Assembly (NCBI GenBank): GCA_041685115.1 | Contig: JAWLGK010000002.1 | Span: forward strand, 124,001-188,000 | Origin: JALOAT01 sp041685115 | GTDB lineage: Bacteria; Pseudomonadota; Gammaproteobacteria; Thiohalomonadales; Thiohalomonadaceae | Reading direction: 5' to 3' | DNA: 64,000 nucleotides | Shown: positions 51,893-60,149 of the stretch, piece by piece | Numbering within the stretch: the first letter of the stretch is position 1 | Layout: every line of letters begins with the position of its first letter | Program-made: the position numbers and the translations under genes | The notes under the pieces: generated by a model | The model's database searches: none | What the model saw: only the letters and a program-made list of their open reading frames with translations | Told to the model about the DNA's origin: nothing

Positions 51893-52743
51893 GACAATTC
51901 CCGATGTCTGGTCAGAACCCGCATGTCACGGGCCCGGAAGTATTGCGAAAGCCGTTCTGTAAAGTATACGGAGCGATGCTGGCCGCCGGTGCAGCCGACC
52001 GCGACGGTCATGTAGCTGCGGTTGTCCGCCTCGAAACGTGGGATCCAGCCGGTCAGGAAGCCGGCGATGTCGTTGAACATCTTTTCCACCAGCGGATCGC
52101 GGGTCAGGAACTCGATGACCTCCGGGGAGCGGCCGGTCAGCGAGCGCAGCTGCGGGTCCCAATGGGGATTGGGCAGGCAGCGCACGTCAAAGACGAAATC
52201 CGCATCCACCGGGATGCCGTGCTTGAAGCCGAAGGATTCGAACAGGATGGACATGCGCCCGCCGGGCGTCTGGCCGAGGCGCTCGCGCACCAGTTCGCGC
52301 AGCTGGTGGATATTGGTGCGGCTGGTGTCGATGGTGAGATCGGCACGTGAAGAAATGGGGTTCAGCAACGCCCGTTCCTGACGGATGGCCTCGGCCAGCG
52401 GGGTATTGCCGCGGGTGAGTGGGTGCATGCGCCGGGTCTCGGAAAAGCGCGTGATCACCACCCCGTCTTCCGCATCCAGGAACACGATGCGGGTCTCGAC
52501 GCCGGCGTTGTGGAGCTGATCGAGCAGTTCCGGGAACACGCTCAGATCATTAGCCAGGTTGCGTGCGTCGATGCCGACGGCGGCATTGCTGTAGTGCTTG
52601 GGGCTGCCGAGCAACTCGCTGGCGAAGGCCGGCAGCAGCGCCACCGGCAGGTTGTCGATGCAATAAAAGCCCAGGTCCTCGAGGGCGTACAGAACGGTAC
52701 TCTTGCCGGCGCCGGAGATGCCGCTGACGATGAACAGCTTCAT
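51889..52743 (-). CDS. rapZ: RNase adapter protein RapZ
   Basis: 284 residues. Walker A in VSGISGAGKST and the conserved C-terminal block VAVGCTGGQHRSVYFTERL are typical. RapZ binds glucosamine-6-phosphate and steers RNase E cleavage of GlmZ-type sRNA in enterobacteria, controlling amino-sugar supply for the envelope. It follows hprK by 58 bases. Confidence 0.95.
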   Translation of the reverse strand: MKLFIVSGISGAGKSTVLYALEDLGFYCIDNLPVALLPAFASELLGSPKHYSNAAVGIDARNLANDLSVFPELLDQLHNAGVETRIVFLDAEDGVVITRFSETRRMHPLTRGNTPLAEAIRQERALLNPISSRADLTIDTSRTNIHQLRELVRERLGQTPGGRMSILFESFGFKHGIPVDADFVFDVRCLPNPHWDPQLRSLTGRSPEVIEFLTRDPLVEKMFNDIAGFLTGWIPRFEADNRSYMTVAVGCTGGQHRSVYFTERLSQYFRARDMRVLTRHRELS

Positions 52744-52801
52744 GCCGGACCCTCGTGGCGGCTTGCTGTCCGCAGCTCTGCTATGCCCCCAGACCGCCTG
52801 T

Positions 52802-53749
52802 TCATGGGCCTTCCGAGTTCATGAGCTGCCGCTGGCGCGTGATGAAATCGGCGGTTGCGTCGTAGCCGTTGTGGAACAGGATCTGGCTGCGTGCAGCGGC
52901 CTCGACCAGCACCGCGAGGTTGCGCCCCGGGGCCACCGGCAACTGGATCTCGGCGACCTCCACCTCGAGGATCTCGCGGGTGTGGCGTGTACCGTAGAGC
53001 CGATCCAGCTCCATGCCCTCCGGCACGATGGGTGTGAGATTCACCACCAGGCGCAGGTTCTTGCCCTTCTTGATGGCGCTGTCGCCGAACATGGCGCGGA
53101 TGTTCAGCACACCGAGCCCGCGTACCTCCAGGAAATCGCGCAGCAGCTCGGGACAGGCGCCGTACAGGGTGTCCGGCGAGGTGCGCGAGAACTCCGGCGC
53201 ATCGTCGGCGATGAGCCGGTGACCGCGGGAGATGAGTTCCAGCGCCAGCTCGCTCTTGCCGACGGCACTCTCACCCGTGAGCAGCACGCCGATGCCCATG
53301 ACGTCCATGAACACGCCGTGCAGGATGACCTTGTCGGCGAGCATGGCGGACAGGTAATAGCTCACGTGGTCGATGAGCTTGTCGGTGGCGAGTCTGGAGG
53401 CGAACAGCGGGGTGCCGCTGGCCTCCGCCCGGGCGATGAACTCGGCGGAGACCTCGTGACCGTCGGTGACCACCACCGCGGCGCTCGCCTCCGAAAACAG
53501 GGCGGCCAGGATATCCTCCAGGGCATCCTGCGCCAGACCTGCCAGGTACTCGAATTCTGAGTGGCCGAGCACCTGAATACGGTGGGGGTGAATAAAGTTC
53601 AGGTGCCCGATGAGGGAAACGCGCCCCGGTTCGGTGTCGGGCGGCACCAGCGGCCGGTCGCCACGGCCGTGTCCGGCCAGCCATTCCATCTCCAGGCGCC
53701 GCGCATAGCTGCCGTGCAGCTTTTCGATCGTGACCGTCAGGGCGGTCAT
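52802..53749 (-). CDS. hprK: HPr kinase/phosphorylase
   Basis: 315 residues. The P-loop GESAVGKSELALEL lies centrally, preceded by the N-terminal domain, and LEVRGLGVLNI is the HprK signature. It phosphorylates or dephosphorylates Ser46 of HPr. HprK is common in Gram-positives and in some Proteobacteria whose PTS is regulatory. It starts 2 bases after ptsN. Confidence 0.95.
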   Translation of the reverse strand: MTALTVTIEKLHGSYARRLEMEWLAGHGRGDRPLVPPDTEPGRVSLIGHLNFIHPHRIQVLGHSEFEYLAGLAQDALEDILAALFSEASAAVVVTDGHEVSAEFIARAEASGTPLFASRLATDKLIDHVSYYLSAMLADKVILHGVFMDVMGIGVLLTGESAVGKSELALELISRGHRLIADDAPEFSRTSPDTLYGACPELLRDFLEVRGLGVLNIRAMFGDSAIKKGKNLRLVVNLTPIVPEGMELDRLYGTRHTREILEVEVAEIQLPVAPGRNLAVLVEAAARSQILFHNGYDATADFITRQRQLMNSEGP

Positions 53750-53751
53750 GC

Positions 53752-54216
53752 TCAGTACGCCTCCGGCTGCCAGCTGTCGATGAGACGCTTGATCGCCGCA
53801 GGATCGGTGGCCTCGCGCAGCCTGCGGCGCATGTCCGCGTCACTGAACATTTCCGCCAGTTGGGCAAGCATCTCCAGGTGCTCGTCAGTGGAGTGTTCCG
53901 GCACCAGCATGGCAAACAGCATGTCCACAGGCTCGCGATCCACGGCGTCGAATTCGACGCCCTTGCGCAGGCGTACGAACGCCCCAACGGTCTTCTCGCT
54001 GGTCTTCACGCGGCCGTGCGGCAGGGCCACGCCGTGGCCCAGGCCGGTGCTGCCGAGGCGTTCACGAGCCAGCAGGCTCTCGAACACCTCGGCCTCACCA
54101 AGGCCGACGTCGCCGCGGGCGATGAGCGCGCTGATCAGTTCCAGCGCGCGTTTCTTGCTGCCGGCCTCGATGTCGCACTCTATGCGCTCGAGGGTGATGA
54201 GATCGGGCAAGCGCAT
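53752..54216 (-). CDS. ptsN: PTS EIIA-Ntr
   Basis: 154 residues. The phospho-accepting His is in GLGHGVALPHGRV, with the following SEKTVGAFVRLRKGVEFD typical of EIIANtr. It controls nitrogen, potassium and envelope responses through its phosphorylation state. It is in the standard rpoN-hpf-ptsN order. Confidence 0.95.
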   Translation of the reverse strand: MRLPDLITLERIECDIEAGSKKRALELISALIARGDVGLGEAEVFESLLARERLGSTGLGHGVALPHGRVKTSEKTVGAFVRLRKGVEFDAVDREPVDMLFAMLVPEHSTDEHLEMLAQLAEMFSDADMRRRLREATDPAAIKRLIDSWQPEAY

Positions 54217-54234
54217 AATGTGCCGGCCTGCGAC

Positions 54235-54555
54235 TTATTCGAACGCCTGCTTCAAGGCGCTCTCGCCGCGGTGGTCCGAGAGCTTCTCCTTGTGCTTCAT
54301 GAGCTGGCGGTCGAGCTTGTCCACCAGGGCATCGATGGCGGCGTACATGTCCTCGTCCACGCATTCCGCGAATAGATCGTTACCGGCAACGTGAATGGTA
54401 GCCTCGGCCTTCTGGCGCAGCTTTTCCACCGACAGCACCACGTGGGCATTGGTCAGGTGGTCGAAGTGGCGCTCCAGTCGGCTCAGCTTGTCACTCACAT
54501 AGGCGCGCAGTGCGTCGGTGATCTCCACGTGATGACCGGTGATATTCAGTTGCAT
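54235..54555 (-). CDS. hpf: Ribosome hibernation-promoting factor
   Basis: 106 residues from MQLNITGHHVEITDALRAYV, the family start. It is the short form, with a beta-alpha-beta-beta-beta-alpha pattern and basic C-terminus. It promotes 100S ribosome dimers in stationary phase. It lies between rpoN and ptsN as in E. coli, 28 bases after rpoN. Confidence 0.95.
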   Translation of the reverse strand: MQLNITGHHVEITDALRAYVSDKLSRLERHFDHLTNAHVVLSVEKLRQKAEATIHVAGNDLFAECVDEDMYAAIDALVDKLDRQLMKHKEKLSDHRGESALKQAFE

Positions 54556-54583
54556 CGGGCTTTCCTTCTTCGGGGTTGGACGC

Positions 54584-56065
54584 CTAGGCCAGGCGTTTGC
54601 GTTCATTGGAGGGTGGAATGGCCATCGCTTCGCGGTACTTGGCGACCGTGCGGCGGGCCACGTTGATCCCCTGGTCGGAGAGAACTTCGGCGATCTTGCT
54701 GTCGCTCAAGGGTTTGGCGGGATTTTCCTCCGCCAACAGCTTCTTGATCAAGGCCCGGATGGCGGTGGAAGAACATTCCCCGCCGCTGGCCGTGGACACG
54801 TGACTCGAGAAGAAGTACTTCAGCTCGAAAATGCCACGCGGAGTGTGCATGTACTTACGCGTGGTCACGCGGGAAATCGTGGACTCGTGCATGCCTACGC
54901 TTTCGGCGATGTCGTGCAGCACCAGGGCGCGCATGGCCACCTCGCCGTGCTCCAGGAAATCGCGCTGGCGTTCGACGATGGTGCTGGCCACCTTGAGTAG
55001 CGTCTCATTGCGGCTCAGCAGGCTCTTGATGAACCAGCGCGCCTCCTGCAGCTGGTTCTTCATGTACGTGGAGTCGCTGGCGCTGTGCACCTGCTTGGCC
55101 AGGTTGGCGTACTGGGCATTGATGCGCAGGCGCGGCGCCGCGTCCGGGTTGAGTTCCACCCGCCAGCGGCCGTTGCGCTTGTGCACGATCACGTCGGGCA
55201 CGATGTACTGGGGCTTGGTGTCGCTGATATGGCCGCCCGGTCGCGGGTTGAGGGACTGGATGAGGCGAATCACCTGTGACAGGGGACCGTCTTCCAGACT
55301 CAGGCGGCGTTTGAGCTGCGCATAGTCGCGGGCGGCGAGTAGCGTGAAGAAATCCGCGAGGGTGCTGCGGGCTTCTGCCAGCCACGGGGTGCCCGCGGGC
55401 AACTGCTTGAGCTGGATGAGCAGGCTCTCACGCAGGTCGCGCGCAGCGACGCCTGGCGGATCGAAGTTCTGCACCACATGCAGCACCGCTGTGACCTCGT
55501 CGAGTTCCGCCTCCAGTTCCCCAGGCAGGCCCTCGTGGATCTCTTCCAGGCTCTGGCCGAGCAGGCCGTCCTCGTTCACCGCGTCGATGATGGCCTCGCC
55601 GATGAGACGGTCCTTGTCGGACATCGGCGCCAGGGCGAGTTGCCACAGCAGGTGCGAGCGCAGGCTCTCGGGGAGAGTGTCGCCCACGTCGTAATCGCGG
55701 TCGTCCTGGTCGCTGCCGGTCATGGGGCCCGTGCTGATGTTTTCGAACACGTCGTCCCACGCGCTGTCGACCGGAAGTTCGTCGGGGATCTCCGACTGTG
55801 CCAGTTCGAGATCGGCCTCGCCGTCGCCGCGCTCGTCGGTGATCCCGAAATCGTCGTCGCCGCTGGCGGTGCGTTCCGGTTCGGCGGGCGGCTCCAGTTC
55901 GTCGGCGGCCTCGTCTTCCATCTCGAGCATGGGATTGCTCTCGAGGGCCTGCTGGACCTCGGTACGCAATTCGAGCGTCGACAGCTGCAACAGGCGGATC
56001 GCCTGCTGCAGCTGGGGCGTCATGGTGAGATGTTGGCCGAGGCGGAGTTGCAGCGACTGTTTCAT
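54584..56065 (-). CDS. rpoN: RNA polymerase sigma-54 factor
   Basis: 493 residues. The Gln-rich region I (LRLGQHLTMTPQLQQAIRLL) is followed by an acidic region II (about 50-130), the core-binding and helix-turn-helix parts, and the C-terminal RpoN box ARRTVAKYREAMAIP. It needs enhancer-binding ATPases for open complex formation. None of these is encoded in this window and I saw no clear -24/-12 promoter here. Confidence 0.97.
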   Translation of the reverse strand: MKQSLQLRLGQHLTMTPQLQQAIRLLQLSTLELRTEVQQALESNPMLEMEDEAADELEPPAEPERTASGDDDFGITDERGDGEADLELAQSEIPDELPVDSAWDDVFENISTGPMTGSDQDDRDYDVGDTLPESLRSHLLWQLALAPMSDKDRLIGEAIIDAVNEDGLLGQSLEEIHEGLPGELEAELDEVTAVLHVVQNFDPPGVAARDLRESLLIQLKQLPAGTPWLAEARSTLADFFTLLAARDYAQLKRRLSLEDGPLSQVIRLIQSLNPRPGGHISDTKPQYIVPDVIVHKRNGRWRVELNPDAAPRLRINAQYANLAKQVHSASDSTYMKNQLQEARWFIKSLLSRNETLLKVASTIVERQRDFLEHGEVAMRALVLHDIAESVGMHESTISRVTTRKYMHTPRGIFELKYFFSSHVSTASGGECSSTAIRALIKKLLAEENPAKPLSDSKIAEVLSDQGINVARRTVAKYREAMAIPPSNERKRLA

Positions 56066-56160
56066 GGCACCTTTTCAGCGGGCCTGGGCACAAGCCCCCG
56101 TACCCGACAGGGACTCCAGTCTACCGCATTTTCCGTGCCGGCTGGCGCAAGCGACGGCCA

Positions 56161-56892
56161 TTACAGCTGAAAGTGCTGACCAAGATAGACTTCCTTGACT
56201 TTTTGATTCTCCATGAGCGTCTGGGGGCGCCCCTCGGCGATGACGCCGCCTTCGGAGAGGATATAGGCGCGCTCGCAGATGCGCAGGGTCTCGCGTACGT
56301 TGTGGTCGGTGATGAGCACGCCGATGCCCAGCTCGGTGAGATGATTGACGATGCCCTGGATGTCGATGACCGAAATGGGGTCGACACCCGCGAAGGGTTC
56401 ATCCAGCAGAATGAAACGCGGCTCCATGGCCAGGGAGCGGGCGATCTCCACGCGGCGGCGCTCGCCGCCGGAGAGCGCCATGCCCAGGCTGTCGCGGATG
56501 TGGTGGATGTGCAGTTCGCCAAGCAACCCGTCGAGGCGCTGCTCGCGCTGTTGAGGGGTCAGTTCCTTGCGCGTCTCCAGGATGGCCATGATGTTCTCGG
56601 CCACGGTGAGTTTGCGGAATACCGAGGCCTCCTGCGGCAGGTAGCCGATGCCGAGGCGGGCGCGTTCGTGCATGGGCAGGCGCGTGAGGTCACGGCCCTC
56701 CAGCGTGATGGTGCCCTGGTCCGCGGGCACCAGGCCCACGACCATGTAGAAGCAGGTGGTCTTGCCGGCACCGTTCGGCCCGAGCAGCCCCACCACCTCG
56801 CCGCTGTCGATGTGCAGCGAGACGTCGCGCACCACCGTGCGCGAGCCGTAGCGTTTGCCCAGGTGTTCCGCCGCCAGTCGTACTGGAGTCAT
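56161..56892 (-). CDS. lptB: LPS export ABC transporter ATPase LptB
   Basis: 243 residues. Walker A GPNGAGKTT, signature LSGGERRRVEI and Walker B FILLDEPFAGVDP are complete. It powers LptFG extraction of LPS from the inner membrane. Its ATG overlaps the lptA stop (ATGA). Confidence 0.97.
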   Translation of the reverse strand: MTPVRLAAEHLGKRYGSRTVVRDVSLHIDSGEVVGLLGPNGAGKTTCFYMVVGLVPADQGTITLEGRDLTRLPMHERARLGIGYLPQEASVFRKLTVAENIMAILETRKELTPQQREQRLDGLLGELHIHHIRDSLGMALSGGERRRVEIARSLAMEPRFILLDEPFAGVDPISVIDIQGIVNHLTELGIGVLITDHNVRETLRICERAYILSEGGVIAEGRPQTLMENQKVKEVYLGQHFQL

Positions 56893-57377
56893 TGGTCCTT
56901 GCCGTTCTGCGGATGGATGATGGCGCGCACCCGGCCGTCGCCGGCCGCGCGCACCCTGTTCCTGTCGGATTCGTAGCTGATGCGCGGCCCGGAGAATTCA
57001 TCGCGGCCCTGCCACAGGTGGGCCTCGCCGATGAGGTCCACGAGCGCCTTGTCCGCGTAGTACTCGACCCGGTTGGCTTGGCCGCGCACGTCGTCCTCGG
57101 CGCCGTCGGGGCGCTGCCGGAAGGTGACCGGTGCGCCGGTGGCGACGAGCTGGCGGATGCCCTTCTCGGCACGGTGCACCTCCACCTGTTCGGCGGTCAC
57201 ATGCAAGGTGCCCTGGGTGAGCTCCACGTTGCCCGTGTAGGTGCTGATCTTACGCGTCTCGTCCACCAGCACCCGGTCTGCCTGGATGTGGATGGGTTGT
57301 TGGCGATCGCTCTCCAGCGCGGACGCAGGGCCGGCGAGCACGACAAGCAGCAGCAGAGCGATGGATTTACGGGGCAT
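56889..57377 (-). CDS. lptA: LPS transport periplasmic protein LptA
   Basis: 162 residues from MPRKSIALLLLVVL with a cleavable signal peptide (about 1-21). The OstA-type beta-jellyroll repeat ADRVLVDETRKISTYTGNV is clear. LptA forms the LPS bridge across the periplasm. It overlaps lptC by about 11 bases. Confidence 0.95.
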   Translation of the reverse strand: MPRKSIALLLLVVLAGPASALESDRQQPIHIQADRVLVDETRKISTYTGNVELTQGTLHVTAEQVEVHRAEKGIRQLVATGAPVTFRQRPDGAEDDVRGQANRVEYYADKALVDLIGEAHLWQGRDEFSGPRISYESDRNRVRAAGDGRVRAIIHPQNGKDQ

Positions 57378-57903
57378 AGGTCCCCCGCACCTCGGACTTG
57401 AACAGCACGCGCGACCCGGCCAGCGACGCCTCCATGCCGACGGCGTGAACGGTGCGGCCGGCACCCTGGTAGGTGATTGGGTCGTCCGTTTCGGCAAGAC
57501 GCTGTTCGGGGTAGAGCTGCAAGGTTTCCGTGGTGATCTCCTCCAGGCCGTTCAGCGTGCGGGTGAGACGCACACCGCCATCGAGCGCCACGCGTTCGCC
57601 GCCAGCGAAGACCTGGCCGCGTACTGCATAGGCGTGCCAGGGGGCGGGCTGCTCGTACACGACCAGGTGCGGGCGGTCGAGCACGGCGCGGTCATCGGTG
57701 GCGAAATGGGTGAGCCGCTCGGCCGCGAGGCGTTGATGCAGTCTGCCGTCCAGGTCCATCTCGGTCGCCACCAGGCCGGTGATGAAGTAATCGGGGCCGC
57801 TCCCGGCGAGCGCGGGCGGCGCCGTGTCCGGCTCGCGGGTGAGCAGCGCGGCCAGCGCGAGCACCACCGCGGCGAGCAGCACGGGCAGGAGGCGGCGGAT
57901 CAT
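57367..57903 (-). CDS. lptC: LPS export system protein LptC
   Basis: 178 residues from MIRRLLPVLL, with one membrane anchor (about 5-23) and a periplasmic jellyroll domain (TLQLYPEQRLAETDDPITYQ). It hands LPS from LptBFG to LptA. It overlaps kdsC by 4 bases (ATGA). Confidence 0.93.
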   Translation of the reverse strand: MIRRLLPVLLAAVVLALAALLTREPDTAPPALAGSGPDYFITGLVATEMDLDGRLHQRLAAERLTHFATDDRAVLDRPHLVVYEQPAPWHAYAVRGQVFAGGERVALDGGVRLTRTLNGLEEITTETLQLYPEQRLAETDDPITYQGAGRTVHAVGMEASLAGSRVLFKSEVRGTYAP

Positions 57904-58424
57904 TGCAGGTATTTGGCCAGCTGCGCGGAGAGGGTGCCCTGCGCTTCCATGACGAGCTCGCACAGGTCGCGGGCGGCGCCGCGCCCGCCGCCGTTCGGGG
58001 TGATCCAGTGGGCGTGGCGCTTGGTGAGGTGGTGGGCGTCCTGCACAGCGACCGCCAGGCCGACCCGCGACATCACGGGCACGTCCACCACGTCGTCGCC
58101 CACGTAGGCGACCTGGTGCGGTGAAAGGCCCAGCTTGGCCATGACCTGTTCGAAAAACGGCAGCTTATCAAGGCAGCCCTGATAGACGTGCTGGATGCCA
58201 AGGTTTTCCATGCGGTGACGGACCACCTCGGAGGTGCGGCCGGTGATGATGGCGATATCCACGCCGGTGGACAGCAGCATCTTCATGCCATGACCGTCAC
58301 GGGAGTGGAAGGCCTTGTATTCCTCGCCACGGTCGCCGATGAACAGGCTGCCGTCCGTGAGCACGCCGTCCACGTCGAAGATGACGAGGCGGATGGCGGC
58401 GGCTTTCTGCATGAGGTCTTGCAT
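57900..58424 (-). CDS. kdsC: Kdo-8-phosphate phosphatase KdsC
   Basis: 174 residues, HAD superfamily. Motif I FDVDGVLTDG is near the N-terminus and the late YVGDDVVDVPVM is motif IV; the protein is the short, capless KdsC form. It makes free Kdo for the LPS core. In most genomes it follows kdsD directly; here 237 bases with a nested repeat element lie between them. Confidence 0.96.
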   Translation of the reverse strand: MQDLMQKAAAIRLVIFDVDGVLTDGSLFIGDRGEEYKAFHSRDGHGMKMLLSTGVDIAIITGRTSEVVRHRMENLGIQHVYQGCLDKLPFFEQVMAKLGLSPHQVAYVGDDVVDVPVMSRVGLAVAVQDAHHLTKRHAHWITPNGGGRGAARDLCELVMEAQGTLSAQLAKYLQ

Positions 58425-58480
58425 CTGCTAATCCCAACCTGTTTCACGAAAAATCCGCAAGCGGATAAAGGCGAAAAGCA

Positions 58481-58636
58481 TTAACCACGGGGACACGGGG
58501 AACACGGGGGGAAAATCCATCACTGGTTATTCCTGCCGTAAGAGCGGCTCAGGCCGCGATTGTCGTCGGATGCCGCGCCGTCGCGGCCTGAAGGCCGCTC
58601 CCACAGAAAGAACGATTTCCCCGTGTTCCCCGTGGT
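58481..58636. repeat. Type B element with paired type E arms, between kdsD and kdsC
   Basis: A type B left arm (58481-58510) and a shortened right arm (58619-58636) flank two REP-like arms (58536-58561, with GAGCGGCTCAGGCCGCGAT, and 58580-58606, with GTCGCGGCCTGAAGGCCGCTC). GCGAAAAGCA precedes and GGCTTTTCTCTT follows. It interrupts the kdsD-kdsC pair. A separate small ATCCGC-AA-GCGGAT hairpin lies at 58453-58466. Confidence 0.8.
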
Positions 58637-58661
58637 CAGGCTTTTCTCTTCCATGTTCGGC

Positions 58662-59648
58662 TCAGACCACCCCCGCGCGCAGGAGGTCGTGCATGTTGAG
58701 GGCGCCGAGCAGGCGGCCGTCGGCGTCCACCACCGGCAGGGCGTTGATGCGGCGGCTGTCCATGATCTGCAGGGCCTCGGCGGCGAGCCGTCCGGCCTGC
58801 ACTGTGAGGCAGCCGCGCTTCATGACCTCGCCGACGACCATGTTCTGGATGTTCACCTCGCCGTGGTCGAGCAGGCGGCGCAGGTCGCCGTCTGTGAAGA
58901 TGCCCGCCACGCATTCGTCCGCGTCGACCACCACGGTCATGCCCAGGCCCTTACGGCTCATCTCCGCCAGGGCGGCGGACAGCGCCGCGGACTCACCCAC
59001 CTGCGGCACGGCCTCGCCGGTGTGCATGATGTCGTCGATGCGCAGCAGCAGGCGGCGGCCCAGGGAGCCGGCCGGGTGGGAGAGGGCGAAGTCTTCCGCG
59101 GTGAAGCCGCGTGCCTCCAGGAGGGCCACGGCCAGGGCGTCGCCCATGACCAGCGTCACCGTGGTGCTGGAGGTCGGCGCGAGGCCGAGCGGGCAGGCCT
59201 CCTTGGCGACGCTCACGTCCAGCACCACGTCGGCCGCCTGGCCAAGGCGCGAGCGGACCTGCCCGGTGAGGGCGATGAGCGGCACGCCGAGGCGCTTGAT
59301 GATGGGCAGGATGGTGAGCAGTTCCTCGGTCTCGCCGGAATTGGACAGGGCGATGACCACGTCCCGGGCGGTGATCATGCCCAGGTCGCCGTGGCTGGCC
59401 TCACCGGGGTGGACGAAAAAGGCCGGCGTGCCGGTGCTCGCCAGGGTGGCGGCGATCTTGCCGCCGATGTGGCCGGACTTGCCCATGCCGGTCACCACCA
59501 CGCGACCCTCGCAGGCGAGCATGAAGCGACAGGCGCTCGCAAACCCGTCGCCGATACGTTCGGCCAGGGCGAACACCGCCTTTGCTTCGGTGTCGATGAC
59601 CGCGCGACCGAGCTCGCACAGCCGTTGGGTGTCGATGGTACGGGGCAT
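58662..59648 (-). CDS. kdsD: Arabinose-5-phosphate isomerase KdsD
   Basis: 328 residues. A SIS domain (about 40-175; GMGKSGHIGGKIAATLASTG, SNSGETEELL) is followed by two CBS domains (about 205-325). It converts ribulose-5-phosphate to arabinose-5-phosphate, the first step to Kdo. Its ATG overlaps the stop of the small metal-binding protein gene by one base (TGATG). Confidence 0.96.
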   Translation of the reverse strand: MPRTIDTQRLCELGRAVIDTEAKAVFALAERIGDGFASACRFMLACEGRVVVTGMGKSGHIGGKIAATLASTGTPAFFVHPGEASHGDLGMITARDVVIALSNSGETEELLTILPIIKRLGVPLIALTGQVRSRLGQAADVVLDVSVAKEACPLGLAPTSSTTVTLVMGDALAVALLEARGFTAEDFALSHPAGSLGRRLLLRIDDIMHTGEAVPQVGESAALSAALAEMSRKGLGMTVVVDADECVAGIFTDGDLRRLLDHGEVNIQNMVVGEVMKRGCLTVQAGRLAAEALQIMDSRRINALPVVDADGRLLGALNMHDLLRAGVV

Positions 59649-59848
59649 CAGGCTTCCGGGTATCCCAGTTCATTCAGGCGTGCGGCGATCTGCGCACGGG
59701 AAAGACCCTGGCCCGTCACGGTGACCTGACCGCCGTCGATGGTGACCTGCACGTCTTCCACGGCCGCGAGTTCCTTGAGGCCCTTCTGCACATTGGCGAC
59801 ACAACCGCCGCACTTGATGTTCTTCACGGTAAAGGTTTCGGTTTCCAT
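59648..59848 (-). CDS. CopZ-like heavy-metal-associated domain protein
   Basis: 66 residues from the ATG of METETFTV; a GTG at 59857 is an alternative. It is a single HMA domain with C13-x2-C16 in NIKCGGCVANV and a ferredoxin-like beta-alpha-beta pattern. Such proteins bind Cu(I) or a similar soft metal and act as chaperones. No copper ATPase is near; it is instead coupled to kdsD by a TGATG overlap, an unexpected partner. Confidence 0.88.
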   Translation of the reverse strand: METETFTVKNIKCGGCVANVQKGLKELAAVEDVQVTIDGGQVTVTGQGLSRAQIAARLNELGYPEA

Positions 59849-60014
59849 GGCACTCACTCAGCTTACGAATGAAAAACGATAGATGACGTATGCCGGCTGC
59901 GGGTCAGGGCGGCACCGGCGGCCTATTGTCCTGAAAGCCCCTGGCCGGCGCCAGCACCGGGGCGCGGTTTTGCGCCTTGCGGCCGTTTTTCGCCCAACGG
60001 CCGATAACAGCCCA

Positions 60015-60135
60015 AACACAGAGGCGCAGAGACACAGAGAGATCACAGCGAAATGTTTAAGGCGGGCAGTCACAGGTACCCGGCCCGTGCTCCAGTCAAT
60101 CCTCTGTGTTCTCTGCGTCTCTGCGCCTCTGTGTT
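60015..60135. repeat. Type C interspersed inverted repeat (complete)
   Basis: Left arm about 60015-60049 (AACACAGAGGCGCAGAGAC...) and right arm 60102-60135, complementary over most of 34 nt, around a roughly 52-bp core. Its unit is CAGAGNCGC. It lies in the 301-base gap between the HMA gene and mlaA, which holds nothing else visible. Confidence 0.8.
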
Positions 60136-60149
60136 GGATTCCCCCGTTA

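Noticed and set aside
54584..56065. Sigma-54 promoters for genes in the window, as rpoN is present
   Set aside because: I looked for TGGCAC-N5-TTGC in the larger intergenic gaps and found no good match. rpoN here reflects conserved gene order.
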